Source of the DNA: Streptomyces sp. NRRL B-3428
Lineage (GTDB): Bacteria; Actinomycetota; Actinomycetes; Streptomycetales; Streptomycetaceae
Assembly (NCBI GenBank): GCA_000721375.1
Contig: JOGW01000018.1
Span: 62,001-126,000, forward strand
Reading direction: 5' to 3'
Length of the DNA stretch: 64,000 nt
Part shown: positions 35,691-45,685 of the stretch, piece by piece
Position numbering within the stretch: position 1 is the first letter of the stretch
Layout: each line of letters starts with the position of its first letter
Program-made: the position numbers and the translations under genes
The notes under the pieces: generated by a model
The model's database searches: none
What the model saw: only the letters and a program-made list of their open reading frames with translations
What the model was told of the DNA's origin: nothing

Positions 35691-36479
35691 GTGACAACGG
35701 CTGTGACCACCCCGGGCACCGGGGTATCCGGAGGGCGTACCGCCGTGGCCGCCCGGGCGCGGCAGGTCGTGAAGGCGTACGGCAGCGGGGAGACCCGGGT
35801 CGTCGCCCTCGACCATGTCGATGTGGACATCGCCCGCGGTCAGTTCACCGCGATCATGGGCCCCTCGGGCTCCGGCAAGTCCACGCTGATGCACTGCCTC
35901 GCCGGGCTCGACACCGTCAGCGGCGGGCAGATCTTCCTGGACGACACCGAGATCACCGGGCTCAAGGACAAGAAGCTCACGCAGCTGCGCCGGGACCGTA
36001 TCGGCTTCATCTTCCAGGCGTTCAACCTGCTGCCGACGCTGAACGCCATAGAGAACATCACGCTGCCCATGGACATCGCGGGCCGTAAGCCCGACAAGCA
36101 GTGGCTGCAGCGTGTGGTCGAGACGGTGGGCCTGGCCGAGCGCCTCAAGCACCGCCCCAGCCAGCTTTCCGGCGGTCAGCAGCAGCGTGTTGCCGTGGCC
36201 CGCGCCCTGGCCGCACGGCCGGAGATCATCTTCGGTGACGAGCCGACCGGAAACCTGGACTCGCGGGCCGGCGCCGAGGTGCTCGGCTTCCTGCGCCGCT
36301 CCGTGGACGAGCTCGGCCAGACCATCGTGATCGTCACCCATGACCCGGTCGCCGCCTCGTACTCGGACCGTGTCCTGTACCTCGCCGACGGCCGGATCGT
36401 CGACGAGATGCGGCACCCCACCGCCGACCAGGTCCTCGACCGTATGAAGGACTTCGACGCCCGGGGGCGTACGTCGTGA
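35691..36479 (+). CDS. MacB/LolD-type ABC transporter ATP-binding protein
   Basis: 262 residues. Walker A GPSGSGKST, Q-loop FQAFNLLPTL, signature LSGGQQQRVAVARAL, Walker B IIFGDEPTGNLDS and H-loop THD are intact. GTG 35691 has AGGAG 7 bases upstream. Its stop overlaps the permease start (GTGA). Together they form a mechanotransmission-type exporter, as used for peptides, lipoproteins or antibiotic defence. Confidence 0.93.
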   Translation: MTTAVTTPGTGVSGGRTAVAARARQVVKAYGSGETRVVALDHVDVDIARGQFTAIMGPSGSGKSTLMHCLAGLDTVSGGQIFLDDTEITGLKDKKLTQLRRDRIGFIFQAFNLLPTLNAIENITLPMDIAGRKPDKQWLQRVVETVGLAERLKHRPSQLSGGQQQRVAVARALAARPEIIFGDEPTGNLDSRAGAEVLGFLRRSVDELGQTIVIVTHDPVAASYSDRVLYLADGRIVDEMRHPTADQVLDRMKDFDARGRTS

Positions 36480-39052
36480 CTGTCCTCAAGACCTCGCTGC
36501 GCAACTTCTTCGCGCACAAGGGCCGCATGGCGCTCTCCGCGATCGCCGTGCTGCTCTCGGTGGCGTTCGTGTGCGGCACGCTCGTGTTCACCGACACGAT
36601 GAACACGACCTTCGACAAGCTCTTCGCTGCCACCTCGCCGGATGTGACCGTCAGCCCCAAGTCGGCGAAGGACGCCGACGAGGACCCGCAGTCCGGCCGC
36701 CCCGACTCCCTGCCCGCCTCGGTCGTCGACCAGGTGAAGAAGGCCCAGGGCGTCAAGTCGGCCGAGGGCGCGGTCAGTTCCATGAACGTGACCGTGGTCG
36801 ACTCGGAGAACGAGAAGATGGGCTCCGACGGCGGCGCCCCGACCATCGCCGGCAACTGGACGCAGAACGACGCCCGGACGATGGAGATCACCGAGGGCCA
36901 CTCGCCGCGCGGCCCCACCGAGGTGATGGTCGACGCCGACACCGCCGACAAGCACGACCTCAAGCTCGGCGACGAACTGCGCACCATCAGCGTCAACGGT
37001 GACCTCACCGCGACCATCACCGGTATCGCCACCTTCAAGGTGACCAACCCGGGTGCGGCCGTCGTCTACTTCGACACCCCCACCGCCCAGAAGGAACTCC
37101 TGGGCAAGACCGGCGAGTTCAGCTCCATCGCCGTGACCGCCGGCCCCGGCGTCACCGACGAGCAGCTCAAGAAGAACGTGGCGGCCGAGCTCGGCGCCGG
37201 CGCCTTCAAGCTGCAGACCCAGACCGAGACCGCCGACGCGAACCGTGCGGACGTCGGCGAGTTCATGGACATCATCAAGTACGCCATGCTCGGCTTCGCC
37301 GGTATCGCGTTCCTGGTGGGCATCTTCCTGATCATCAACACGTTCTCGATGCTGGTCGCCCAGCGCACCCGCGAGATCGGCCTGATGCGGGCCATCGGCT
37401 CAAGCCGCAAGCAGGTCAACCGCTCCGTACTCGTCGAGGCCACCCTGCTCGGCGTCGTCGGCTCGATCCTGGGTGTCGGCGCGGGCGTCGGACTCGCGAT
37501 CGGTCTGATGAAGCTCATGTCCAACATGGGCATGAACCTCTCCACCGACGACCTCACGGTGAAGTGGACGACCCCGGCGATCGGCCTGTTCCTCGGCATC
37601 GTCGTCACCGTCCTGGCCGCCTATCTGCCGGCCCGCCGGGCGGGCAAGGTCTCCCCGATGGCCGCGCTGCGCGACGCCGGCACCCCGGCCGACGGCAAGG
37701 CGGGTCTCATCCGCGGCCTGATCGGTCTGGTCCTCACCGGCGCCGGCACCTTCGGCCTCTACACCGCGGCCACCGCCGACAAGGCGGCCGACGGCTCGAT
37801 GTGGCTGGCCGGCGGAGTGGTCCTCACGCTCATCGGCTTCGTCATCATCGGCCCGGTCCTCGCGGGCGGTGTCGTACGCGTCATCAGCGCCCTCGTCCTG
37901 CGCCTGTTCGGCCCGGTCGGACGGATGGCCGAGCGCAACGCGCTGCGCAACCCGCGGCGCACCGGCGCCACCGGCGCGGCCCTGATGATCGGCCTCGCGC
38001 TGGTCGCCTGCCTCTCCGTGGTCGGCTCCTCGATGGTGGCCTCGGCCACCGACGAGCTCGACAAGTCGGTCGGTGCGGACTTCATCATCCAGGGCCAGCA
38101 GCGGATCGTGCCGCAGGCCGAGAAGGCCATCCAGGACACCCCGGGCCTGGAGCACGTGACGCGCTACAAGGTCGCCGAGGTCACCATGACCACGCCGGGC
38201 GGCAAGACGGAGAAGGGCGATACGGTCGTCGTGGCCGCAGACCCCACCTACGCGACGGACCTGCGCCGCGAGACCACGGCGGGCACCTTGAAGGACGCCT
38301 ACGCCACGGACTCCATGTCGGTCGGCTCCGACTACGCCAAGGATTACGGCGTCAAGATCGGCGACACCCTGACCGTGGCGTTCAAGGGCGGCGAGACGGC
38401 GAAGCTCAAGGTCGGCGCCATCACCAGCGATGACGTCACCATCGACCAGGGCGCGCGCTACATGTCCCTGGCCACCCTGGAGAAGTACCTCCCGGCCGAC
38501 AGGATCCCGCCGAACCAGATCATGTTCGCGAAGGCCAAGGAGGGCCAGGCGGAGGCCGCGTACACAGCGCTCAAGGACACCCTGAAGCAGTACCCGCAGT
38601 ACGACGTCCGCGACCAGACGGACTTCAAGAAGGAACTGCAGGACCAGGTCGGCCAGTTGCTCAACATGGTCTACGGTCTGCTCGCCCTCGCGATCATCGT
38701 CGCGGTCCTCGGTGTGGTGAACACCCTGGCCCTCTCGGTGGTCGAAAGGACCCGCGAGATCGGCCTGATGCGGGCGATCGGAATGTCCCGGCGCCAGCTG
38801 CGCCGGATGATCCGCCTGGAGTCCGTGGTGATCGCCCTGTTCGGTGCCCTGCTCGGCCTCGGGCTCGGCATGGGCTGGGGCGCGACGGCCCAGCGGCTGC
38901 TGGCACTTGAGGGCCTGGAGGTCCTGGAGATCCCCTGGCCGACGATCATCGGAGTGTTCATCGGCTCGGCCTTCGTGGGCCTGCTCGCGGCGCTGATCCC
39001 GGCGTTCCGCGCGGGGCGGATGAACGTCCTGAACGCGATCGCCACGGACTGA
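36476..39052 (+). CDS. FtsX/MacB-type ABC permease, duplicated
   Basis: 858 residues made of two FtsX-like halves. Each has an anchor helix, a large extracytoplasmic part and three helices with the core RTREIGLMRAIG: first at about residue 297, second at about 760. The extracytoplasmic parts (about 45-260 and 540-730) may bind substrate. GTG start overlaps the ATPase stop by four bases. Substrate unknown; no two-component genes lie next to it. Confidence 0.9.
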   Translation: MTVLKTSLRNFFAHKGRMALSAIAVLLSVAFVCGTLVFTDTMNTTFDKLFAATSPDVTVSPKSAKDADEDPQSGRPDSLPASVVDQVKKAQGVKSAEGAVSSMNVTVVDSENEKMGSDGGAPTIAGNWTQNDARTMEITEGHSPRGPTEVMVDADTADKHDLKLGDELRTISVNGDLTATITGIATFKVTNPGAAVVYFDTPTAQKELLGKTGEFSSIAVTAGPGVTDEQLKKNVAAELGAGAFKLQTQTETADANRADVGEFMDIIKYAMLGFAGIAFLVGIFLIINTFSMLVAQRTREIGLMRAIGSSRKQVNRSVLVEATLLGVVGSILGVGAGVGLAIGLMKLMSNMGMNLSTDDLTVKWTTPAIGLFLGIVVTVLAAYLPARRAGKVSPMAALRDAGTPADGKAGLIRGLIGLVLTGAGTFGLYTAATADKAADGSMWLAGGVVLTLIGFVIIGPVLAGGVVRVISALVLRLFGPVGRMAERNALRNPRRTGATGAALMIGLALVACLSVVGSSMVASATDELDKSVGADFIIQGQQRIVPQAEKAIQDTPGLEHVTRYKVAEVTMTTPGGKTEKGDTVVVAADPTYATDLRRETTAGTLKDAYATDSMSVGSDYAKDYGVKIGDTLTVAFKGGETAKLKVGAITSDDVTIDQGARYMSLATLEKYLPADRIPPNQIMFAKAKEGQAEAAYTALKDTLKQYPQYDVRDQTDFKKELQDQVGQLLNMVYGLLALAIIVAVLGVVNTLALSVVERTREIGLMRAIGMSRRQLRRMIRLESVVIALFGALLGLGLGMGWGATAQRLLALEGLEVLEIPWPTIIGVFIGSAFVGLLAALIPAFRAGRMNVLNAIATD

Positions 39053-39074
39053 TCCGGCGGCGGTTACCGTAGAG

Positions 39075-39117
39075 GCCGGGCCCCGGTGCACATCCTCCAT
39101 GTGCACCGGGGCCCGGC
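39075..39117 (+). terminator. ABC operon terminator
   Basis: 19-bp perfect stem (39075-39093 with 39099-39117), 5-nt loop, followed by TCTTTTT. A textbook intrinsic terminator. Confidence 0.95.
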
Positions 39118-39166
39118 TCTTTTTGCGGTGCTCATCTGCTTTACGTGTCTGCTGTACGTGTCTGCT

Positions 39167-40660
39167 TTACGTGGTGGTGACGCGCTTGAGGACGACGAAC
39201 CCGCCCGCCGAGCCCAACTCCTCGTAACGGACGCCGGGATGGAGCCTGGCCGCGTGGCCGACGGGGTCCTGGTAGCGGCCGGAGCGGTTGTCCAGGGCCA
39301 CGTAATCGGGGGTGACACCACGGGAGTTGCCGATCCACAGCACCCGGCAGCGTCCGGCGAGCCGGCTGATCGGGCCGATGTTCGCCTCGACACTCGCCCC
39401 GTCGGGGATGCGGTCCAGGAGGGCGTCGGCCTGGCGCGCGTAGGCGGGCACGCGGTAGGTGGCGGTGTCGGTCAGAGTGCCGAGCGGCAGCGAGACGGTC
39501 AGGGCGAGCGCCGCCGCGGCGGCGGCGAGCGGCGCCTGCGACGCGTACTTCCGCAGCCACGCGCGGCCGCCACGCCGCCTTCGGACCTGGGCGATCCCGT
39601 CGACGGCGGCCAGCACGATCACCGGCATGAGGACGGCGCTGTAGTGCCAGTCGGTGCCCCAGTACGAGTCGTCCGAGGACACGAAGCGCCAGCCGAGCGT
39701 GGGCAGCGCGATCAGCACGAGCGGCGAGCGCAGCGCGAACAGCCCCGTGGGCAGCAGCAGCCAGGCCAGCGTGTGCAGCTTGACCTCGAACCCGGCGAAC
39801 GGATTCGGGAAGCCGCCCTCGACCCGGTTCCAGTACTCGTAACTGCCCGTGGTGTTGAAGGCCGGAATGATCCAGACGAAGGTCAGCAGGGCGGCGATCA
39901 CGCCGAAGGCCGCGACACCGCAGGCGTACGGCAGGACGTGCCGCGCCCGTGCGGAGCGCGCCCCGTCTTCCGAGTCCAGAGAGCTCCTGGCGGCTCCCCG
40001 GGCGCGCCAGGCGACGACCAGCGCGATCGCCGTCAGCGTCAGCCCCTGGTCCTCCTTGACGAGGACGAGCGGCAGCGCCCACAGCAGCGCGGCCCGCCAC
40101 CGTTCGGCGAGCAGCGCCTCCAGGGAGAACGCGATCAGGGGTACGGCGAAGGCGATCTCATGGAAGTCGAAGTCGACGGCGCGCTGGAGGCCCCACGACA
40201 GGCCGTACGCGACCCCGAGACACAGCCCGCCGCCCCGCCCGAGCAGCCGGCTCGACGCCCGTGTCACGGGCACGACCGACAGGGCGAACAGGGCGGCCTG
40301 CGCGACGAGCAGTGTCACCGGCCCCGGGAAGACCCGGTAGAAGGGGGCGACGAGGGCCGTGACGGGGCTGAAGTGATCCCCGAGGATGTGCGCACCCGGC
40401 CCCTTCAGGTCGGCGATCGGCGCCTGCAGATGCGCGTATCCCCGTATCGCCTGCTCGAAGATCCCCAGATCCCACGACCGCGTCCCGAACTTCTCCCACC
40501 GGAGTACGGAGACGGTGGTGTACGCGATGAAGAGGAGCCCCGCCAGCCCCCAGGGAGCGAGGTCCCTTCCCGCTTCGTGCCCCGCCCGCTCCCGTATGCC
40601 GGACGGTGAGGACCCGGCCGCGTCCTCGGCGGGCGAGGTGGTGGCGGCGGCGGGGGGCAT
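39167..40660 (-). CDS. DUF2079 polytopic membrane protein
   Basis: 497 residues with about ten helices. The DUF2079 markers RSWDLGIFEQAIRGYAHL, ILGDHFSPVTALVAPFYR and VDFDFHEIAFAVPLIAFSLEALL are present; the family resembles GT-C glycosyltransferases, but activity is unproven. ATG 40660 has AAGGA 6 bases upstream and is preferred over 40711. It is divergent from mfd across a region with two GAAC-N3-GTTC boxes. Confidence 0.8.
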   Translation of the reverse strand: MPPAAATTSPAEDAAGSSPSGIRERAGHEAGRDLAPWGLAGLLFIAYTTVSVLRWEKFGTRSWDLGIFEQAIRGYAHLQAPIADLKGPGAHILGDHFSPVTALVAPFYRVFPGPVTLLVAQAALFALSVVPVTRASSRLLGRGGGLCLGVAYGLSWGLQRAVDFDFHEIAFAVPLIAFSLEALLAERWRAALLWALPLVLVKEDQGLTLTAIALVVAWRARGAARSSLDSEDGARSARARHVLPYACGVAAFGVIAALLTFVWIIPAFNTTGSYEYWNRVEGGFPNPFAGFEVKLHTLAWLLLPTGLFALRSPLVLIALPTLGWRFVSSDDSYWGTDWHYSAVLMPVIVLAAVDGIAQVRRRRGGRAWLRKYASQAPLAAAAAALALTVSLPLGTLTDTATYRVPAYARQADALLDRIPDGASVEANIGPISRLAGRCRVLWIGNSRGVTPDYVALDNRSGRYQDPVGHAARLHPGVRYEELGSAGGFVVLKRVTTT

Positions 40661-40705
40661 GCGGATCCTTCGGGGTGGCTGTCTCGGCGTCTCGGTACGC
40701 AATTC

Positions 40706-40756
40706 GAACACAGTTCAGCTCTGCCGGGCGGTCGGGGCGATCCGAACGGAGTTCGG
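40706..40756. promoter_or_regulatory. Paired GAAC-N3-GTTC boxes between DUF2079 and mfd
   Basis: GAAC-aca-GTTC (40706-40716) and CCGAAC-gga-GTTCGG (40742-40756), 38 bp apart. The spacer is three bases, not the four of the actinobacterial LexA box. Confidence 0.45.
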
Positions 40757-40910
40757 GTGCGGGGCCCGGGGCGCACGTCCAACCCCGAAGCGCACCCCAC
40801 CCCGCGGGCGTACCCTGGAGGCATCCCCGGCCCGCAGAACACGCGAAGCCGGGCGTTCGCGTTGCCCTGGAACAGCCCACGGAAAAGCCCACCCGGACGG
40901 AAAAGACTTC

Positions 40911-43900
40911 ATGAGCCTGCACGGTCTGCTCGACGCCGTAGCCGAAGACACCGCCCTCGTGGAAGCCGTCCAGGCCGCCCGGGACGCGCACCGGATGCAC
41001 ATCGACCTGGTCGGCCCGCCTGCCGCCCGCCCCTTCGCGATCGCCGCGCTCGCCCGCGAGACCGGCCGCACGGTGCTCGCCGTGACCGCCACCGGACGCG
41101 AGGCCGAGGACCTGGCCGCGGCCCTCAGGTCCCTGCTCCCGGAAGCGGGCGTCGTCGACTACCCCTCGTGGGAGACGCTGCCGCACGAGCGCCTCAGCCC
41201 GCGCAGCGACACCGTCGGCCGGCGCCTCGCCGTCCTGCGCCGCCTCGCGCACCCGCGCCCCGACGACCCCGAGACCGGCCCGGTCAGCGTGATCGTCGCG
41301 CCGATCCGCTCCGTGCTGCAGCCGCAGGTCAAGGGTCTGGGCGACCTGGAGCCCGTGAGCCTTAAGCAGAACCAGAGCGCCGACCTCAACGAGATCGTCG
41401 AAGCGCTCGCCGCGGCCGCCTACGCCCGGGTCGAACTGGTGGAGAAGCGCGGCGAGTTCGCCGTACGAGGCGGCATCCTCGATGTCTTCCCGCCGACCGA
41501 GGAGCACCCGCTCCGTATCGAGTTCTGGGGCGACGACGTAGAGGAGATCCGCTACTTCAAGGTCGCCGACCAGCGCTCCCTGGAGATCGCCGAGCACGGC
41601 CTGTGGGCCCCGCCCTGCCGTGAGCTGCTGCTCACCGAGGGCGTACGCGAGAAGGCGGCGGCCCTCGCCGAGCAGCACCCCGAGCTCGGCGAGCTGCTCG
41701 GGAAGATCGCCGAGGGGATCGCGGTCGAGGGCATGGAGTCCCTCGCCCCCGTACTCGTCGACGACATGGAGCTGCTGCTCGACGTCATGCCCAAGGGCTC
41801 GATGGCCGTCGTCTGCGACCCCGAGCGCGTCCGTACGCGGGCCGGTGACCTCGTGGCCACCAGCCAGGAGTTCCTGCAGGCCAGCTGGGCCGCCACGGCC
41901 GGCGGCGGCGAGGCGCCGATCGACGTGGGCGCGGCCTCTCTGTGGGGCATCGCGGATGTCCGGGACCGGGCCCGCGAGCTCGACATGATGTGGTGGTCCG
42001 TCTCGCCGTTCGCGGCCGATGAGGACCTTGGGAGCGACACCCTCAAGCTCAGCATGCACGCCCCCGAGACCTACCGCGGTGACACCGCCCGCGCCCTCGC
42101 CGACGCCAAGCAGTGGAACGCCGACGGCTGGCGCACGGTCTTCGTCACCGAGGCGCACGGCCCCGCGACCCGCACCGTCGAGGTGCTCGGCAACGAGGGC
42201 ATCGCGGCCCGGCTCGACAAGGACCTCGCCGATCTGGCCCCGTCCGTGGTCCATGTCGCGTGCGGCTCCATCGACTACGGCTTCATCGACCCGAACCTCA
42301 AGCTCGCGGTCCTCACCGAGACCGACCTGACCGGCCAGAAGGCGGCCGGCAAGGACGGCGCCCGGATGCCGGCCCGCCGCCGCAAGGCCATCGACCCGCT
42401 CACCCTGGAGCCGGGCGACTACATCGTCCACGAGCAGCACGGCGTCGGCCGCTACATCGAGATGGTGCAGCGCACGGTCCAGGGCGCGACCCGTGAATAC
42501 CTCGTCGTCGAGTACGCGCCCGCCAAGCGCGGCCAGCCCGGCGACCGGCTCTACATCCCGACCGACCAGCTGGAGCAGATCACCAAGTACGTCGGCGGCG
42601 AGGCCCCGACCCTGCACCGGCTCGGCGGCGCGGACTGGACGAAGACCAAGGCGCGCGCCAAGAAGGCCGTCAAGGAGATCGCCGCCGACCTGATCCGCCT
42701 CTACTCCGCGCGCATGGCGGCGCCCGGCCATGTCTTCGGCCCGGACACCCCCTGGCAGCGCGAACTGGAGGACGCCTTCCCGTACGCGGAGACGCCCGAC
42801 CAGCTCACCACCATCGCCGAGGTCAAGGAGGACATGGAGAAGTCGGTCCCGATGGACCGGCTGATCTGCGGCGACGTCGGTTACGGCAAGACGGAGATCG
42901 CGGTACGGGCCGCCTTCAAGGCCGTACAGGACGGCAAGCAGGTCGCCGTCCTCGTCCCGACCACTCTTCTCGTGCAGCAGCACTTCGGCACATTCTCCGA
43001 GCGCTACTCCCAATTCCCGGTCAAGGTAAGGGCGCTCAGCCGCTTCCAGACCGACACCGAGGCCAAGGCGACCCTGGAGGGCCTGCGCGAGGGCTCGGTG
43101 GACGTCGTCATCGGCACGCACCGGCTGTTCTCCTCGGAGACCAAGTTCAAGGATCTGGGCCTGGTCATCGTCGACGAGGAGCAGCGCTTCGGCGTCGAGC
43201 ACAAGGAGCAGCTCAAGAAGCTCCGCGCCAACGTCGACGTGCTCACGATGTCCGCGACCCCCATCCCCCGTACGCTCGAAATGGCGGTCACCGGCATCCG
43301 CGAGATGTCGACGATCACCACCCCGCCGGAGGAGCGCCACCCGGTCCTGACCTTCGTCGGCCCGTACGAGGAGAAGCAGATCGGCGCGGCCATCCGCCGT
43401 GAACTCCTGCGCGAGGGCCAGGTCTTCTACATCCACAACCGGGTCGAGTCCATCGACCGGGCGGCCGCGAAGCTGCGCGAGATCGTGCCGGAGGCCCGGA
43501 TCGCCACCGCGCACGGCCAGATGTCGGAGACGGCACTCGAACAGGTCGTGGTCGACTTCTGGGAGAAGAAGTTCGACGTGCTCGTCTCGACCACGATCGT
43601 CGAGTCCGGTATCGACATCTCCAACGCCAACACCCTGATCGTCGAGCGCGGCGACAACTTCGGTCTGAGTCAGCTGCACCAGCTGCGCGGTCGTGTCGGC
43701 CGAGGCCGCGAACGCGGTTACGCGTACTTCCTGTACCCGCCGGAGAAGCCGCTCACCGAGACCGCGCACGAACGCCTCGCCACCATCGCCCAGCACACGG
43801 AGATGGGCGCGGGCATGTACGTGGCGATGAAGGACCTCGAAATCCGTGGCGCGGGAAACCTGCTCGGCGGCGAGCAGTCCGGGCACATCGCGGGCGTCGG

Positions 43901-44444
43901 CTTCGATCTGTACGTACGCATGGTCGGAGAGGCCGTCGCCGACTACCGGCGCCAGCTCGAAACCGGCGAGATCGAGGAAGAAGCACCCCTCGAGGTCAAG
44001 ATCGAGCTGCCGGTCGACGCGCATGTCCCGCACGATTACGCGCCGGGGGAGCGGCTCAGGCTCCAGGCCTACCGAGCCATCGCCTCCGCCAACACCGAAG
44101 AGGACATCAAGGCGGTACGGGAGGAACTCACCGACCGCTACGGCAAGTTGCCCGAACCGGTCGAGAACCTGCTGCTCGTCGCCGGGCTGCGGATGCTGGC
44201 CCGTGCGTGCGGTGTCGGCGAGATCGTGCTGCAGGGCAACAACATCCGGTTCGCGCCCGTGGAGCTGCGCGAATCGCAGGAGCTGCGGCTCAAGCGGCTC
44301 TACCCGGGCACGGTCATGAAGCCGACCGCGCACCAGATCCTCGTACCGCGCCCGAAGACGGCCAAGGTCGGCGGGAAGCCGCTGCTCGGGCGGGAGTTGC
44401 TGGGGTGGACCGGGGAGTTCCTGACGACGATCCTGGGGTCGTAG
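40911..44444 (+). CDS. mfd: Transcription-repair coupling factor
   Basis: 1177 residues. The N-terminal UvrB-homology modules, the RNA polymerase-interacting domain (VHEQHGVGRYIEMVQ, about residues 503-560), and the RecG-like translocase with Walker A GDVGYGKTE (about 653), DEEQ box (about 754), SATPIPRT and QLRGRVGRGR, then the C-terminal D7 domain. Mfd removes stalled polymerase and recruits UvrA. ATG 40911 has a weak ribosome site. It is monocistronic with a strong terminator. Confidence 0.97.
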   Translation: MSLHGLLDAVAEDTALVEAVQAARDAHRMHIDLVGPPAARPFAIAALARETGRTVLAVTATGREAEDLAAALRSLLPEAGVVDYPSWETLPHERLSPRSDTVGRRLAVLRRLAHPRPDDPETGPVSVIVAPIRSVLQPQVKGLGDLEPVSLKQNQSADLNEIVEALAAAAYARVELVEKRGEFAVRGGILDVFPPTEEHPLRIEFWGDDVEEIRYFKVADQRSLEIAEHGLWAPPCRELLLTEGVREKAAALAEQHPELGELLGKIAEGIAVEGMESLAPVLVDDMELLLDVMPKGSMAVVCDPERVRTRAGDLVATSQEFLQASWAATAGGGEAPIDVGAASLWGIADVRDRARELDMMWWSVSPFAADEDLGSDTLKLSMHAPETYRGDTARALADAKQWNADGWRTVFVTEAHGPATRTVEVLGNEGIAARLDKDLADLAPSVVHVACGSIDYGFIDPNLKLAVLTETDLTGQKAAGKDGARMPARRRKAIDPLTLEPGDYIVHEQHGVGRYIEMVQRTVQGATREYLVVEYAPAKRGQPGDRLYIPTDQLEQITKYVGGEAPTLHRLGGADWTKTKARAKKAVKEIAADLIRLYSARMAAPGHVFGPDTPWQRELEDAFPYAETPDQLTTIAEVKEDMEKSVPMDRLICGDVGYGKTEIAVRAAFKAVQDGKQVAVLVPTTLLVQQHFGTFSERYSQFPVKVRALSRFQTDTEAKATLEGLREGSVDVVIGTHRLFSSETKFKDLGLVIVDEEQRFGVEHKEQLKKLRANVDVLTMSATPIPRTLEMAVTGIREMSTITTPPEERHPVLTFVGPYEEKQIGAAIRRELLREGQVFYIHNRVESIDRAAAKLREIVPEARIATAHGQMSETALEQVVVDFWEKKFDVLVSTTIVESGIDISNANTLIVERGDNFGLSQLHQLRGRVGRGRERGYAYFLYPPEKPLTETAHERLATIAQHTEMGAGMYVAMKDLEIRGAGNLLGGEQSGHIAGVGFDLYVRMVGEAVADYRRQLETGEIEEEAPLEVKIELPVDAHVPHDYAPGERLRLQAYRAIASANTEEDIKAVREELTDRYGKLPEPVENLLLVAGLRMLARACGVGEIVLQGNNIRFAPVELRESQELRLKRLYPGTVMKPTAHQILVPRPKTAKVGGKPLLGRELLGWTGEFLTTILGS

Positions 44445-44462
44445 GCGGTCGCGGCAGTCCGT

Positions 44463-44498
44463 GCGAAGGCCCCGGTGGATGTCCACCGGGGCCTTCGC
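44463..44498. terminator. mfd terminator, convergent
   Basis: 16-bp perfect stem (GCGAAGGCCCCGGTGG and complement) with a 4-nt loop, between mfd and the convergent protease gene. Confidence 0.9.
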
Positions 44499-44530
44499 CG
44501 TGTGCCGGGCGGTGTCGGCGAACGGCGGTG

Positions 44531-45685
44531 TCAGCGCACGACGCCCGCACCCTGCTTCTTGCGCCGGAACAGCAGTACGCCGCCGATGACCATGAGCAGC
44601 CCGACACCGGCTGCCCCGCCGCCGATCGTCACGAGCTCCTGCTCGATCTCCGGGTGGTCGACCTTGCTCATCCCGGACGGGGTCCCGAAGGTCTTCTTGT
44701 CGCCGCTGTACTCCTTGGGTGACACATCGACCTTCGGCGGGTTCTTCGCCGCACGTACGGCGGCCGCCGCATTGACCTGCCCGGCCCCGAGCAGCGGATC
44801 GTGGCCGCCGGCCGGGTGGGCGGCGGTCTGCATGAGGACCTTCTTGACCTCGGCGGGCGTCAGATCGGGGTTCTCGGAGACCATCAGCGCGGTGACACCG
44901 GCGGCGATGGCGGTGGCGGGCGAGGTTCCCTGGATGCTCTTGTAGCCGCCCTCGTACCGCGCGCTGACGATGTCCACGCCGGGTGCCGCGATGTGGTTGT
45001 GCGTACGGACCGTCGAGAACTCTGCGTGCCCGCCACCGGGCTTGGTCGCCGCGACCGAGATCACCGTGGCGTAACCGGTCGGGAAATTGCCCTCGTTGCC
45101 TTCGTCGGCGCTGTTGCCGGCGCCCGCGAGCAGGGTCACACCCTTCTGCACGGCACGGGCCGCGGCGGCCGTCTCGCTGTCCTCGAGATCGGAGAACGTG
45201 CCGCCGCCCAGCGACATGGAGATCACGTCGGCGCTCTGCTCGACCGCCCAGTCGATGCCAAGGGCCAGCGGGGAGGCGCCGTTCTTCGTGCGGATGAGCT
45301 TCTCGTCCTTGCTGTCGTTGATCACCCGGGCGGTGATGACCTTCGCCTTCGGCGCGATCTTGAGGACGTCCGAGGCCATGGCGGTGCCGTGATGGCCGTA
45401 GTCCTTGTCGCCGGGACCCTGACCGTCCTCGTCGTAGAAGGAGGGGCCGACCTGGACACGACCCTTGAGCGCCGGGTGGTCGGCGTTGACCCCACTGTCG
45501 AGGACGGCGACTGTGGCGCCCTCGCCCAGCGTGACCTTGTGGGCTGCAGGCAGGGAGATCGCCTGGGCCTCCCAGCCGAGCCGGGTGCTCTCGGCGGCCA
45601 CCGCGGGAGCGGCGCCCCAGGTCAGGGTCGTGCAGAGCACGGCGGCCGACAGGGCGCCGGCGCGTATTCCTTGCTGCGCGCGCAT
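44531..45685 (-). CDS. Mycosin-like S8 serine protease, membrane-anchored
   Basis: 384 residues. Signal peptide (residues 1-30, ending PAVAA), then a subtilisin domain with the triad Asp (VAVLDSGVN), His (YGHHGTAMASD) and Ser (QGTSPATAIAAG), the oxyanion AGAGNS, a Pro/Lys linker, one membrane helix (VTIGGGAAGVGLLMVIGGVLLF) and a basic tail. This is the layout of type VII-associated mycosins. ATG 45685 shares one base with the preceding stop (TGATG), so it is coupled to the proline-rich membrane protein. No ESX secretion genes are in the window. Confidence 0.88.
   Translation of the reverse strand: MRAQQGIRAGALSAAVLCTTLTWGAAPAVAAESTRLGWEAQAISLPAAHKVTLGEGATVAVLDSGVNADHPALKGRVQVGPSFYDEDGQGPGDKDYGHHGTAMASDVLKIAPKAKVITARVINDSKDEKLIRTKNGASPLALGIDWAVEQSADVISMSLGGGTFSDLEDSETAAAARAVQKGVTLLAGAGNSADEGNEGNFPTGYATVISVAATKPGGGHAEFSTVRTHNHIAAPGVDIVSARYEGGYKSIQGTSPATAIAAGVTALMVSENPDLTPAEVKKVLMQTAAHPAGGHDPLLGAGQVNAAAAVRAAKNPPKVDVSPKEYSGDKKTFGTPSGMSKVDHPEIEQELVTIGGGAAGVGLLMVIGGVLLFRRKKQGAGVVR

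Noticed and set aside
40704..40756. LexA (SOS) boxes before mfd
   Set aside because: The central spacer is three bases; the actinobacterial LexA box needs four.
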